NCBI RefSeq assembly: GCF_001424645.1
Contig: NZ_LMQR01000001.1
Span: 303,301 to 367,300, forward strand
Length of the DNA: 64,000 nucleotides
Reading direction: 5' to 3'
Source of the DNA: Frigoribacterium sp. Leaf415
GTDB lineage: Bacteria > Actinomycetota > Actinomycetes > Actinomycetales > Microbacteriaceae
The stretch's first letter is position 1, and each line of letters starts with the position of its first letter. Below, piece after piece: positions 7,544 through 16,009 of the stretch. The notes under the pieces were generated by a model. That model worked only from the letters and a program-made list of their open reading frames with translations. It was not told the origin of the DNA and did no database searches. Position numbers and translations under genes: made by a program.

Positions 7544-8556
7544 TGGTGACCGCCGACCTCGCCTACTACTCGCTCGTCGCCGTGTACTCGGCGATGGCCA
7601 TCTACACGATCTCGTTCGTGGCCTTCGCCCTCGACCTGGCGAAGCGGTCCGGTGACGCCCAGCAGGCGGCGGCCCGTGCCGCCAAGGCCGAAGCCCTCGC
7701 GACGGCGTCCGTCTCGCGCTCGGCAGCGGGTGGCAGCACGGTCGTCCTCGACCGGCCGTCGCGCGGTGCGGGTGGGGCGGCCTCCGCCTCCACCGGTGCG
7801 CCCGCCAAGGCGTCGAGCTTCGAGCGCGTCGCCATCGCGATGATGCTGCTCGGGTTCGTCGTGCACGTCGCCTCGGTCGTGCTGCGCGGCCTCGCCGCCG
7901 GTCGCGTGCCGTGGGCCAACATGTTCGAGTTCTCGCTCACCGGCACCGCGATCATCGTCGGCGTCTACCTGGCCGTGCAGCTGGTGGTCAACCTGCGGTT
8001 CCTCGGCGCGTACGTCATGGGCCTCAACCTGGTGCTGCTCGCGATCGGCACCGTCAACTACTACGTGGCGGTCTCGCCGCTGCCGCCGGCGCTCCAGTCG
8101 GCGTGGCTGGTGATCCACGTCTTCGTGGCCATCCTCGGCACGGCGTTCTTCGCCATCGCCGCCGGCCTCTCGGCCGCCCAGCTCGTGCAGACGAAGCGTG
8201 AGCAGTCCAAGCTCGCCGGTCTGCGCTTCCTCGACACCCTCCCCAGTGCCGAGCGCCTCGAAGACCTGGCCTACCGCATCGCCCTCGTCGGCTTCGTCCT
8301 CTGGACCTTCACCCTCATCGCCGGCGCCATCTGGGCCGAGCGGGCCTGGGGTCGTTACTGGGGCTGGGACACCAAAGAGGTCTGGACCTTCATCATCTGG
8401 GTGCTCTACGCCGGGTACATCCACGCGCGGGCGACCCGCGGGTGGCGTGGGGCCCGCTCGTCGTGGTTGTCGATCATCGGCTTCGCCGCCGTCATGTTCA
8501 ACTTCTCGGTCGTCAACGTCTTCTTCAAGGGTCTGCACGCCTACTCGGGTCTCTGA
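7543..8556 (+). CDS. ccsB: Cytochrome c synthase subunit CcsA/ResC-type (annotated CcsB in Actinobacteria)
   Basis: A 337-residue polytopic haem-handling membrane protein that with ResB attaches haem to apocytochrome c outside the membrane. The signature is the Trp-rich loop AERAWGRYWGWDTKEVWTFI (about 265-284), the WWD motif of haem-handling proteins, flanked by hydrophobic helices. An Ala/Ser-rich cytoplasmic loop (about 35-90) is poorly conserved. The start ATG overlaps the resB stop. It is the last gene of the operon and converges on menC with 45 bases between. Confidence 0.95.
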   Translation: MVTADLAYYSLVAVYSAMAIYTISFVAFALDLAKRSGDAQQAAARAAKAEALATASVSRSAAGGSTVVLDRPSRGAGGAASASTGAPAKASSFERVAIAMMLLGFVVHVASVVLRGLAAGRVPWANMFEFSLTGTAIIVGVYLAVQLVVNLRFLGAYVMGLNLVLLAIGTVNYYVAVSPLPPALQSAWLVIHVFVAILGTAFFAIAAGLSAAQLVQTKREQSKLAGLRFLDTLPSAERLEDLAYRIALVGFVLWTFTLIAGAIWAERAWGRYWGWDTKEVWTFIIWVLYAGYIHARATRGWRGARSSWLSIIGFAAVMFNFSVVNVFFKGLHAYSGL

Positions 8557-8601
8557 TCGACCGGCGCCCCGGCGTCGCCTGCCGAGCCGCGTGAACCGAC
8601 G

Positions 8602-9618
8602 TCAGTCGGCGAGCACCTCGTAGGAGGCGCGGAGCCGCTCCAGCCACATCTCGCGTCGGTCGTCGTCCACCGCGTGACGACGGAGCAGGTCGACGTCGAC
8701 GTCGACACGGCGCACGTCGATCGCCCCGTCGACGGGCAGGAGGGGATCGCGCGTCACGTCGGCCCCGAGCAGCGCAGCCGTGCCGAGGCCGCAGTCGTGG
8801 CAGAGGTCGGGCACGGCGGCGGCGAGGTGCGCGCCCATGCTGAGCCCGACCGACGTGTCGAGGGCGCTCGAGACGACGACGGGCAACCCGGCCGCGGCGA
8901 CGATCCGGAGTGCGGCGGTGACGCCGCCGAGCGGTTGGGCCTTGATCACGAGCAGGTCCGCGGCGCCGGCACGGGCGACGGCCAATGGGTCGTCGGCCTT
9001 CCGGACGCTCTCGTCGGCCGCGACGAGCACGCCCAGCCCCGAGACGCGGCGTCGCAGCTCGGCGAGCTCGGCCACCGTGGCGCACGGCTGTTCCGCGTAT
9101 TCCAGGGCGTACGGTGCCAGGCCGACCAGCGCCTCCTCGGCGGACTCGACCGACCAGCCCCCGTTGGCGTCGACGCGGACGCGGCCCTCGGGGCCGACCC
9201 ACTCGCGGGCCGCGGCCACGCGGGCGATGTCGTCCGCGAGGGTCTGTCCGCGTTCGGCGACCTTGACCTTGACCGTCCGGCAGCCGCGGTAGCGGGCGAG
9301 CACGTCGGGCACCCGGTCGGCGGCGACCGCCGGCAGGGTGGCGTTGACCGGCACCCGACGGGCACCCACGTCGGGGAGACGGCCCCAGCCGAAGTCGATC
9401 GTGGCCGCGAGCCAGGCGGCCGACTCGGCCGGCCCGTACTCGAGGAAGGGGCTGAACTCGGTCCAGCCCGAGGGGCCCTCGACCACCAGGGCCTCGCGCT
9501 CGTCGAGCCCGCGGAAGCGCGTGCGGAGGGGGAGGCGGACGACGTGGGCGTCGTCGACCAGGTCGGCCAGGGGAGGCAGCGGGGGAGTGGTGGACGGCGC
9601 GCGGTCGACGGTCGGCAT
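8602..9618 (-). CDS. menC: o-Succinylbenzoate synthase
   Basis: Enolase-superfamily enzyme (338 residues) that dehydrates SHCHC to o-succinylbenzoate in menaquinone synthesis. The barrel shows the catalytic lysine in TVKVKVAERG, metal ligands in RVDANGGW, LEYAEQPC and VAADESV, and the second lysine in LLVIKAQPLGG, all in the order expected for MenC. Start ATG at 9618 has a GACACT -10 hexamer 6 bases upstream on the minus strand. It is transcribed opposite to the other men genes and divergently from the small membrane protein at 9661. Confidence 0.93.
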   Translation of the reverse strand: MPTVDRAPSTTPPLPPLADLVDDAHVVRLPLRTRFRGLDEREALVVEGPSGWTEFSPFLEYGPAESAAWLAATIDFGWGRLPDVGARRVPVNATLPAVAADRVPDVLARYRGCRTVKVKVAERGQTLADDIARVAAAREWVGPEGRVRVDANGGWSVESAEEALVGLAPYALEYAEQPCATVAELAELRRRVSGLGVLVAADESVRKADDPLAVARAGAADLLVIKAQPLGGVTAALRIVAAAGLPVVVSSALDTSVGLSMGAHLAAAVPDLCHDCGLGTAALLGADVTRDPLLPVDGAIDVRRVDVDVDLLRRHAVDDDRREMWLERLRASYEVLAD

Positions 9619-9624
9619 CCGCTC

Positions 9625-9630
9625 AGTGTC
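9625..9630 (-). promoter_or_regulatory. -10 hexamer, leaderless start of menC
   Basis: GACACT on the minus strand lies 6 bases before the ATG. It faces TAAGGT of the divergent gene 16 bases away. Confidence 0.45.
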
Positions 9631-9646
9631 GCACCGGCGACCCCGG

Positions 9647-9652
9647 TAAGGT
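9647..9652 (+). promoter_or_regulatory. -10 hexamer, leaderless start at 9661
   Basis: TAAGGT ends 8 bases before the ATG at 9661. Confidence 0.5.
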
Positions 9653-9660
9653 CGTGCGTC

Positions 9661-10095
9661 ATGGTCGACCGCGAACCCGTACCCGCCCGAGAACCGGAGT
9701 GGTCACCCGACGAGCTCCCCGCCCGGGGGCGTGAGGGCACCGGCCGCGACGCGTCGGAGCCCGACGACCTCCAGGTCTTCGACGGCCCCGGTCACGACGT
9801 GGTCGACCGGCCTCCGCGCAGCCGACGGCTGGGCGTCGTCACGTTCGCCCTGGCGATCGTGCTGCTCGCCCTCGACGGACTGGCCCTGGGCCTCCTCGCC
9901 GCGGACGCCGTCAGCCCGGCCGCCGTCCTCGCCCTCGTCACCCTGTTGGCCTCGATCGTCGTCGGGGTCGTCGGGCTGATGGCCGTCGTCATGCGTCGTG
10001 GTCGCTGGTGGGGGGTGGCCGCCGTGATCCTCAGCTCGCTGTCGAACCCGTTCGTGCTCGTCTGGCTGATCGCGCAGTTCGTCTCGACGGTCTGA
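9661..10095 (+). CDS. Small membrane protein with acidic N-terminus (unknown function)
   Basis: A 144-residue protein I do not recognise. The first 55 residues are charged, Pro/Asp/Glu-rich and presumably cytoplasmic. They are followed by about three transmembrane helices: LGVVTFALAIVLLALDGLAL, AAVLALVTLLASIVVGVVGL, and a last one ending in VLVWLIAQFV. The start is fixed by the -10 hexamer 8 bases upstream; a much longer frame runs antisense through menC and is a shadow. It sits between menC and menB with its own promoter, so involvement in quinone metabolism is only a positional suggestion. Confidence 0.7.
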   Translation: MVDREPVPAREPEWSPDELPARGREGTGRDASEPDDLQVFDGPGHDVVDRPPRSRRLGVVTFALAIVLLALDGLALGLLAADAVSPAAVLALVTLLASIVVGVVGLMAVVMRRGRWWGVAAVILSSLSNPFVLVWLIAQFVSTV

Positions 10096-10126
10096 CCCCG
10101 GTCGGGGCGAGGTCGGACCCCGTCGG

Positions 10127-10132
10127 TAGGCT
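10127..10132 (+). promoter_or_regulatory. -10 hexamer, leaderless start of menB
   Basis: TAGGCT ends 6 bases before the ATG at 10139. Confidence 0.6.
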
Positions 10133-10138
10133 GGCGAC

Positions 10139-11047
10139 ATGGCTTCCGAGGTGTCCGACCTGTTCGATCCGACCGAGTGGCGCAGGGTCGAGGGCTTCGA
10201 CTCCCTGACCGACGTCACCTACCACCACAGCGTCGACGGCCGCGTGGCCCGCGTGGCCTTCGACCGTCCCGAGGTGCGCAACGCGTTCCGGCCGCACACG
10301 GTCGACGAGCTCTACCGGGTGCTCGACGACGCCCGCATGAACAGCCGCATCGGGGTCGTCCTGCTCACGGGCAACGGTCCCAGCGCGAAGGACGGCGGCT
10401 GGGCGTTCTGCAGCGGCGGGGACCAGCGCATCCGTGGTCGTGACGGCTACAAGGCCGAGGGCGACCAGGCGAACGTGCCCGACCCGGCGTCGGCGGGACG
10501 GCTGCACATCCTCGAGGTGCAGCGGCTGATCCGGTTCATGCCCAAGGTCGTCATCGCCGTGGTGCCCGGATGGGCCGCCGGCGGTGGGCACTCCCTGCAC
10601 GTGGTCTGCGACCTGACCGTCGCGAGCCGGGAACACGGCAAGTTCAAGCAGACCGATGCCGACGTGGGCTCGTTCGACGCGGGGTACGGCAGCGCCTACT
10701 TCGCCAAGCAGATCGGGCAGAAGTTCGCACGCGAGGTGTTCTTCCTCGCGGAAGAGTACAGCGCCGATCGCGCCTACGAGATGGGGGCCGTGAACCGCGT
10801 CGTGCCGCACGCCGACCTCGAACGCGAGGCGCTCGCCATGGCCCGCACCATCCTGACGAAGTCCCCGACCGCCATCCGCATGCTCAAGTTCGCCTTCAAC
10901 GCGACCGACGATGGCATCGTCGGCCAGCAGGTCTTCGCGGGCGAGGCGACCCGTCTCGCCTACGGCACCGACGAGGCCGTCGAGGGGCGCGACTCGTTCC
11001 TCGAGAAGCGCGCGCCCGACTGGTCGCCCTTCCCCTGGCAGTACTGA
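10139..11047 (+). CDS. menB: 1,4-Dihydroxy-2-naphthoyl-CoA synthase
   Basis: Crotonase-superfamily enzyme (302 residues) closing the second ring of menaquinone from o-succinylbenzoyl-CoA. Visible family features are RVAFDRPEVRNAFRPHTVDE, the oxyanion-hole loop GWAFCSGGDQRIRG, VIAVVPGWAAGGGHSLHVVC, the active-site segment FKQTDADVGSFDAGYGS, and the C-terminal DSFLEKRAPDWSPFPWQY. The length is standard for actinobacterial MenB. The promoter directly abuts the ATG. menE follows after 70 bases. Confidence 0.96.
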   Translation: MASEVSDLFDPTEWRRVEGFDSLTDVTYHHSVDGRVARVAFDRPEVRNAFRPHTVDELYRVLDDARMNSRIGVVLLTGNGPSAKDGGWAFCSGGDQRIRGRDGYKAEGDQANVPDPASAGRLHILEVQRLIRFMPKVVIAVVPGWAAGGGHSLHVVCDLTVASREHGKFKQTDADVGSFDAGYGSAYFAKQIGQKFAREVFFLAEEYSADRAYEMGAVNRVVPHADLEREALAMARTILTKSPTAIRMLKFAFNATDDGIVGQQVFAGEATRLAYGTDEAVEGRDSFLEKRAPDWSPFPWQY

Positions 11048-11117
11048 TGTCCGCGAGTCCGACGGGGCCGGGCGACCGCTCGGGTCGCCCCCGACGGTCC
11101 GTCCGGAGGCGCGGCGC

Positions 11118-12338
11118 GTGACCCGCCCCCTGCTCGCCGTCGACGCCCGTGACCCCGGTGCCGTGCTCGACGCGCTCCGGGTCGCGCTCGAGGGTGGTCC
11201 CGCCGTCGCCCCCCGGACCGACGACCGCGTGCCCGTCGACCTGCCCGGTGTCGTGCCGCAGGCGGTGTCACTGGTCGTCGAGACCAGCGGCTCGAGCGGT
11301 CGCCCGAAGCGCGTGGCGCTGTCCTCCGACGCCGTGCTCGCCGGTGCCGCCGCGGCCGACGGCGCCCTGGCCGGGCCGGGGCAGTGGGTGCTCGCCCTGC
11401 CGGCGCACTACGTCGCGGGCCTGAACGTGCTGGTCCGCTCGCTCGCCGCCGGTACCGAGCCGGCCCTGCTCGCGCCGGGGCACTTCGACGTCGGCGCCTT
11501 CGTCGCCGCCGCCGAGCGTCTGGATCACCCCGTCCGGTACTCGTCCCTCGTCCCGGCCCAACTCACGACGGCGCTCGACGTCGCCGAGGCCGACCCCGCC
11601 GTCGCCGACGTGTTGCGCCGCTTCGACGCCCTGTTGGTGGGCGGGCAGGCGACCCCCGCCCCCCTCGTCGAGCGGGCCCGCCGCCTCGGCGTCACCGTCG
11701 TGCGCACCTACGGGTCGAGTGAGACCAGCGGCGGGTGCGTGTACGACGGCGTGCCCGTGGGCCGCACCCGCGTCGAGGTCGTCGACGGCCAGGTCGAGCT
11801 GAGCGGGCCGTCGCTGGCCGAGGGCTACCTCGACGATCCCGAGCGCACGGCCGCGGCCTTCGTCACGCGTGACGGCCTGCGGTGGTACCGCACGGGCGAC
11901 GCGGGCACGGTGTCGTCCGACGGGGTGCTGACCGTCAGCGGTCGGCTCGACGACGTGATCGTCTCGGGAGGTGAGAAGGTGTCGCTCGGCGTCGTCGAGC
12001 GGGTCGTGCGCGAGCAGCCGGGGCTCGCCGACGCCGTGGTCGTCCGCGCGGCGCACGTCCGGTGGGGCGAGGTGCCCGTCGTGGTCACCGACGCCGCGCC
12101 TCCTGCACCGACGTCGGCCGACGACCTGGCCGCCGACGACCTGGCCGCCGACGACCTGGCCGCCGACGACTCGGCGGTCGACGGCCTCGCGGCCCTGCGG
12201 TCGGCGGTGGCGGCCGTCGCCGGTCGTGCCGCGGCACCCGACCGCATCGTCCGGGTCGACAGTGTGCCCCTGCTCGCGAGCGGCAAGCCCGACCGGACGG
12301 CCCTGACCCGCCTGGTCGCCGGTCTCGCGGCAAGCTGA
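11118..12338 (+). CDS. menE: o-Succinylbenzoate-CoA ligase
   Basis: AMP-forming acyl-CoA ligase (406 residues, ANL superfamily) that activates o-succinylbenzoate. The nucleotide motif VVETSGSSGRPKRVALSS lies near residue 56, with RTYGSSETSGGCVYDG in the middle, WYRTGDAG as the core motif and GRLDDVIVSGGEKVSLG as the hinge. It is short for the superfamily, as actinobacterial MenE usually is. GTG at 11118 has GGAGG nine bases upstream and gives a sensible N-terminus. Oddity: between the large domain and the C-terminal lysine region (PLLASGKPDRTAL) there is a 15-base tandem repeat encoding ADDLA three times. Confidence 0.93.
   Translation: MTRPLLAVDARDPGAVLDALRVALEGGPAVAPRTDDRVPVDLPGVVPQAVSLVVETSGSSGRPKRVALSSDAVLAGAAAADGALAGPGQWVLALPAHYVAGLNVLVRSLAAGTEPALLAPGHFDVGAFVAAAERLDHPVRYSSLVPAQLTTALDVAEADPAVADVLRRFDALLVGGQATPAPLVERARRLGVTVVRTYGSSETSGGCVYDGVPVGRTRVEVVDGQVELSGPSLAEGYLDDPERTAAAFVTRDGLRWYRTGDAGTVSSDGVLTVSGRLDDVIVSGGEKVSLGVVERVVREQPGLADAVVVRAAHVRWGEVPVVVTDAAPPAPTSADDLAADDLAADDLAADDSAVDGLAALRSAVAAVAGRAAAPDRIVRVDSVPLLASGKPDRTALTRLVAGLAAS
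12117..12170 (+). repeat. 15-base in-frame tandem repeat in menE
   Basis: Three perfect copies of GCCGACGACCTGGCC and a fourth partial copy (GCCGACGAC). In protein it reads ADDLA-ADDLA-ADDLA-ADDSA, an acidic low-complexity linker. Because the unit is a multiple of three, copy number could vary without frameshift. Confidence 0.9.
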
Positions 12339-12353
12339 TAGCCGGCTGCGAAC

Positions 12354-12359
12354 TAGACT
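12354..12359 (+). promoter_or_regulatory. -10 hexamer, leaderless start of menA
   Basis: TAGACT ends 7 bases before the GTG at 12367. Confidence 0.6.
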
Positions 12360-12366
12360 CGACCCC

Positions 12367-13323
12367 GTGGCGAAGACGAAGACCCCGACCCCCAAGCGCA
12401 GCGGCCGCCCCGGTGGCCGACCCGGCGGGCGGCCCGGCAAGCAGCCGGTCCGTCGCGTGACGGCCGGCGACTGGATCGGCGGTGCGCGCCTGCGCACCCT
12501 GCCGCTGGGCATCGCCCCGGTCGCCCTCGGCACCGGCGTCGCCCGGGCGAACGGCGGCTGGGACCTCACCCTGGCGCTGCTCTGCCTCGCCGTCGCGGTG
12601 TTCCTCCAGGTCGGCGTCAACTATTCGAACGACTACTCGGACGGCATCCGCGGCACCGACGACTTCCGGGTCGGGCCCTCGCGCCTGACCGGCTCGGGCA
12701 GCGTGCGTCCGAAGACCGTGCTGAAGGTGGCGCTGGCGTTCTTCGCCCTCGCGGCCGTCGCCGGTGTCGTGGTCGTCGTCATCACCCAGATCTGGTGGCT
12801 GCTCGCGGTCGGTGCCGCGGCGGTCGTCGCCGCCTGGTTCTACACGGGCGGCAAACGGCCCTACGGCTACAACGCCCTGGGCGAGCTCTTCGTCTTCGTG
12901 TTCTTCGGGCTCGTCGCCACCGTGGGCACGACGTTCGTCCAGTTGCGCGAGTTCCCGTTCGACGCCTGGGTGGCGGGCGTCGCCGCCGGACTGTTCGCCT
13001 GCGCGGTCCTGATGATCAACAACGTGCGCGACATCCCGCAAGACACCGCCGCCGGCAAGCGCACCCTCGCGGTCGTCGTCGGCGACCCGGTGGCGCGAGC
13101 GCTCTACGCGCTCTTCCTGCTGCTGCCGTTCTTCATCCTCGTGTACTTCGCGTTCCTGTACCTGCACGCGCCCTACGTCTACTTCACGCTGATCGTCGCG
13201 GTGCCCGCCGCGGTCATCGGCGTCACGGGCAAGACCCCTCGCGAGCTCATCCTCGCCCTGCAGCTGTCGTCGCTGACGGCCCTGGTCTGGGCTCTCGCCC
13301 TGTCGGCGGCGCTCTTCTTCTAG
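12367..13323 (+). CDS. menA: 1,4-Dihydroxy-2-naphthoate polyprenyltransferase
   Basis: UbiA-superfamily integral membrane enzyme (318 residues) attaching the polyprenyl tail to DHNA. The first Asp motif is VNYSNDYSDGIRGTDD and the second MINNVRDIPQDTAAGKRTL, both MenA-like, separated by hydrophobic helices. The N-terminus (about 1-35) is very basic with repeated PGGR units and presumably cytoplasmic. Start GTG at 12367 is set by the -10 hexamer 7 bases in front. Its polyprenyl substrate is probably made by the polyprenyl diphosphate synthase at 22207. Confidence 0.95.
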   Translation: MAKTKTPTPKRSGRPGGRPGGRPGKQPVRRVTAGDWIGGARLRTLPLGIAPVALGTGVARANGGWDLTLALLCLAVAVFLQVGVNYSNDYSDGIRGTDDFRVGPSRLTGSGSVRPKTVLKVALAFFALAAVAGVVVVVITQIWWLLAVGAAAVVAAWFYTGGKRPYGYNALGELFVFVFFGLVATVGTTFVQLREFPFDAWVAGVAAGLFACAVLMINNVRDIPQDTAAGKRTLAVVVGDPVARALYALFLLLPFFILVYFAFLYLHAPYVYFTLIVAVPAAVIGVTGKTPRELILALQLSSLTALVWALALSAALFF

Positions 13324-13362
13324 GGGTCTGCTCTTCTAGGGGCTGGTCGTCCAGGGGTCTGC

Positions 13363-13381
13363 CCCGGGCGCTCGGCCCGGG
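13363..13381. terminator. Short GC hairpin between convergent menA and the DUF4229 gene
   Basis: A CCCGGG/CCCGGG stem with a 7-base loop. Upstream, 13330-13362 contains three imperfect copies of a CTAGGGGTCTG-like unit. Terminator function is inferred from the convergent position. Confidence 0.5.
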
Positions 13382-13385
13382 AGGG

Positions 13386-13670
13386 TCAGGCCTGGTCGTC
13401 GGTGCGGCGCGCGCGATCGGCGTCGTCGGCGATCGCCTCGTCCTCGGCGACCGAGTCGTCGTCGAGCTTCGCCGGGCGCGACCGGCGGTCGGCGAGGTCG
13501 AGGGCGACCTTGCGGCGCAGCGGGGCGAAGAACAGGTACGAGACGCAGAAGCCGACGACCGCCGCGATCAGCGTGGCCCAGAAGGGGTCGAACCTCAGCA
13601 CCAGCAAGAGGCCCAGCACGACGGCGAACAGGCCGAGGCGGACGATCGAGTACTTGAGCCAGGGTTTCAC
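13386..13670 (-). CDS. DUF4229-family small membrane protein
   Basis: A 94-residue protein beginning with KPWLKYSIVRLGLFAVVLGL, with two transmembrane helices (about 5-45), then a basic stretch FAPLRRKVALDLADRRSR and an acidic tail. This resembles DUF4229 proteins of Actinobacteria, which commonly sit near men genes; no function is established that I know of. GTG at 13670 is supported by TAGACT 7 bases upstream; the frame is open much further upstream, but that is the shadow of menD. Confidence 0.75.
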   Translation of the reverse strand: MKPWLKYSIVRLGLFAVVLGLLLVLRFDPFWATLIAAVVGFCVSYLFFAPLRRKVALDLADRRSRPAKLDDDSVAEDEAIADDADRARRTDDQA

Positions 13671-13677
13671 GACGAGG

Positions 13678-13683
13678 AGTCTA
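13678..13683 (-). promoter_or_regulatory. -10 hexamer, leaderless start of the DUF4229 gene
   Basis: TAGACT on the minus strand ends 7 bases before the GTG at 13670. Confidence 0.55.
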
Positions 13684-13746
13684 CGGTCCGCGAGGTGTGC
13701 GCCCGCCGCGCGGCGGACGGCCCGCCATGACCCGACCCGTGGGGCC

Positions 13747-13758
13747 GAGGAGGCGCGG
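13747..13758 (+). repeat. Copy of the dispersed GAGGAGGCGCGG motif
   Basis: Exact intergenic copy between the divergent DUF4229 gene and the PLD-N gene. Confidence 0.8.
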
Positions 13759-13835
13759 TGCAGCACCGCCGGGAGCCGTACGTCACAGCTCCGCAACGGC
13801 CGACCGACCATCAGGCGTTGCACCGGATCGAGAAC

Positions 13836-13841
13836 TAGGCT
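13836..13841 (+). promoter_or_regulatory. -10 hexamer, leaderless start of the PLD-N/menD pair
   Basis: TAGGCT ends 6 bases before the ATG at 13848. Confidence 0.6.
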
Positions 13842-13847
13842 CGGTCC

Positions 13848-14207
13848 ATGGTCAGGCTCTTCATCGTGGGCATCGTCGCCGCGGCGGCATTCGTCATCTT
13901 CGCGCTCATCGATTGCCTGTTCGCCGACGCCTCGCGGTTCCGGGCGCTGAACAAGCCGCTCTGGGCCGTCATCATTGTCCTCCTCCCCGTCATCGGTGCC
14001 GTGCTGTGGTTCGTGCTCGGGCGGGCCCGCAAGAGCGGTCGCTCCGCCGCCCCGCGTACGGTCGCACCCGACGACGACCCCGAGTTCTCGGGGACGTCCT
14101 GGCGTACGACGAGCGACCTCGACCGCGAGACGACCGACGAGCGCATCCGTCGACTCGAGCAAGAGCTGCTCGACCTCGACAACGACGACAAGACCGGCAA
14201 GCAGTAA
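13848..14207 (+). CDS. PLDc_N-domain membrane protein
   Basis: A 119-residue protein with two N-terminal transmembrane helices (about 3-25 and 38-60; LWAVIIVLLPVIGAVLWFVL) typical of the PLD-nuclease N-terminal (PLDc_N) family. A charged, probably helical cytoplasmic tail ends with ERIRRLEQELLDLDNDD. No catalytic phospholipase D motif is present. It immediately precedes menD (start GTG directly after the TAA), so the two are cotranscribed. Function unknown; possibly a membrane-associated accessory. Confidence 0.8.
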   Translation: MVRLFIVGIVAAAAFVIFALIDCLFADASRFRALNKPLWAVIIVLLPVIGAVLWFVLGRARKSGRSAAPRTVAPDDDPEFSGTSWRTTSDLDRETTDERIRRLEQELLDLDNDDKTGKQ

Positions 14208-15956
14208 GTGACCAGCCCGTCGACCGAGTACGCCCTGTCGCTGCTCGCGTCCCTCGCCGACGCCGGTGTCCGTGACGTCGTCCTCAGCCCCGGCTCCCGC
14301 AGCCAGGCCCTGGCCCTCGCCGCCGCCGAGTTCGAGACCGCCGGCCGGTTGTCGGTCCACGTCCGCATCGACGAGCGCTCGGGTGGGTTCCTCGCGCTGG
14401 GCCTCGCCGCCGAGACGGGCGTCCCGAGCGTCGTGATCACCACGTCGGGCACCGCGGTGGCGAACCTCCACCCTGCCGTGCTCGAGGCGCACCACTCGGG
14501 TGTGCCGCTGATCGTGCTGAGCGCCGACCGTCCCCTCGAGATGCGCGGGATCGGCTCCAACCAGACCACGGTGCAACCGGGCCTCTTCGCGAGCGCCGTC
14601 GGCTGGGTGCGCGACGTCGAGGCACCGCGCTCCGGTCCCGTCGACCACGCGGCCGTCCGCACCCTCGCCCGCGAGGCCGTCGCCGAGGCCCTCGGTGGCG
14701 ACTCCCACGGTGCCCTCGGGCGCTCGCGCGGTCCGGTCCAGGTGAACGTCGCGTTCCGCGAGCCCCTGTCGTCCGGCGAGCAGTCGCTGCCCGTCGCCCA
14801 GCCCGAGCCCGTCAAGATCGCGCCGGCCGCGGCACCGGTCGCCCTCGAGGTGGACGTCGACCCCGCGACCCTGGTCGTCGCCGGGCACGCCGCCGGCCCC
14901 GAGGCCGAGGCCGTCGCCCGGGCGCTGGGCGCCCCTCTCGTGGCCGAGGTGTCGAGCGGGGCACGTTTCGGGCCGCACCTGGTCTCGTCGTACCGTGCCC
15001 TGCTCGACGACGCCGACTTCGGCGGTCGCGTCCGTCGTGTGGTGGTCTTCGGTCACCCGACCCTCAGTCGTCAGATCCCGTCGCTGCTCACCCGTGACGG
15101 GGTCGAGGTCGTCGTCGTCCGTGCGGCGGGGGCCGAGGCCTACGACCCGAGCCGCTCGGCCCGCGTGGTCGAGGCCGTCCAGGTGACCCGCGCCTCCTCG
15201 GGGTCCGGTTCGACCGACGACGCCGTCCATCGTGCGTGGGTGGGACGCTGGGTGCACACCGGCCGTCGGCTGCTCGAGGCCGAGGCCGACACTGCCCGGC
15301 CGGACGCCGACGACACCGACGACACCACGGTCGAGGGTGCGTCCGATCGCAGCGAAGCGGCCGAGCAGGCCGAGTTCCTGCGCCGCGAGGTCCAGCTGCT
15401 GCGGCGGCCCGTGACGCGACGAGCCCTCGCCGAGGCCCTGTGGCGCGTCAGCTGGCCGCACGACCGCCTGGTGTTGGGGGCGTCGCGACTGATCCGTGAA
15501 CTCGACCAGATCGTGCCGGGCAAGAAGATCCCCGTGCACGCCAACCGGGGGCTGGCCGGCATCGACGGCACGATCGCCACCGCCACGGGCATCGCACTCG
15601 CCAGCCAGCGTGACGACCCCACGGCCGGCACCACCCGGGTGCTCGTCGGCGACCTGACGTTGCTGCACGACGTCGGTTCGATGCTCCTCGGCCTCGGCGA
15701 GACCAGGCCGCGGTTGCAGGTGGTCGTCGGCAACGACGGTGGCGGCACCATCTTCGACGGGCTCGAGGTCGCGGCCACGGCGTCGCCCGAGGCGATGACC
15801 CGCGTGCAGTTCACCCCGCACGAGGTCGACCTCTCGGCCCTCGCCCTGGCCTACGGCTGGCAGTACGTCGAGGCGGCCACGCGGGCAGAACTCGATCAGG
15901 CTCTCGTGGCCCGGTACGACGGCCCGGTTCTCATCGAGGTGCCCCTCTCTCGCTGA
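14208..15956 (+). CDS. menD: SEPHCHC synthase (MenD)
   Basis: Thiamine-diphosphate enzyme (582 residues) condensing isochorismate and 2-oxoglutarate, the first committed menaquinone step. The N-terminal Pyr domain has VVLSPGSRSQALALAAAEF and the catalytic-Glu region VRIDERSGGFLALGLA. The C-terminal PP domain has HANRGLAGIDGTIATATGIAL and the Mg/ThDP motif VVGNDGGGTIFDGLEV. The middle carries an acidic, low-complexity insertion (about 365-390), making it slightly longer than usual. A copy of the dispersed motif lies in a variable stretch (TRASSGSG). Confidence 0.95.
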   Translation: MTSPSTEYALSLLASLADAGVRDVVLSPGSRSQALALAAAEFETAGRLSVHVRIDERSGGFLALGLAAETGVPSVVITTSGTAVANLHPAVLEAHHSGVPLIVLSADRPLEMRGIGSNQTTVQPGLFASAVGWVRDVEAPRSGPVDHAAVRTLAREAVAEALGGDSHGALGRSRGPVQVNVAFREPLSSGEQSLPVAQPEPVKIAPAAAPVALEVDVDPATLVVAGHAAGPEAEAVARALGAPLVAEVSSGARFGPHLVSSYRALLDDADFGGRVRRVVVFGHPTLSRQIPSLLTRDGVEVVVVRAAGAEAYDPSRSARVVEAVQVTRASSGSGSTDDAVHRAWVGRWVHTGRRLLEAEADTARPDADDTDDTTVEGASDRSEAAEQAEFLRREVQLLRRPVTRRALAEALWRVSWPHDRLVLGASRLIRELDQIVPGKKIPVHANRGLAGIDGTIATATGIALASQRDDPTAGTTRVLVGDLTLLHDVGSMLLGLGETRPRLQVVVGNDGGGTIFDGLEVAATASPEAMTRVQFTPHEVDLSALALAYGWQYVEAATRAELDQALVARYDGPVLIEVPLSR

Positions 15957-15996
15957 CCGTCCGCCCCACGGCGGCACGGACCGGCGCGCTCGGCCG

Positions 15997-16002
15997 TAGG
16001 GT
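15997..16002 (+). promoter_or_regulatory. -10 hexamer, leaderless start of the PPK2 gene
   Basis: TAGGGT ends 7 bases before the ATG at 16010. Confidence 0.55.
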
Positions 16003-16009
16003 CGAGGGC

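Noticed and set aside
8674..10095. Long plus-strand reading frame across menC
   Set aside because: It is antisense to menC; only the last 144 codons after a -10 hexamer look like a protein.
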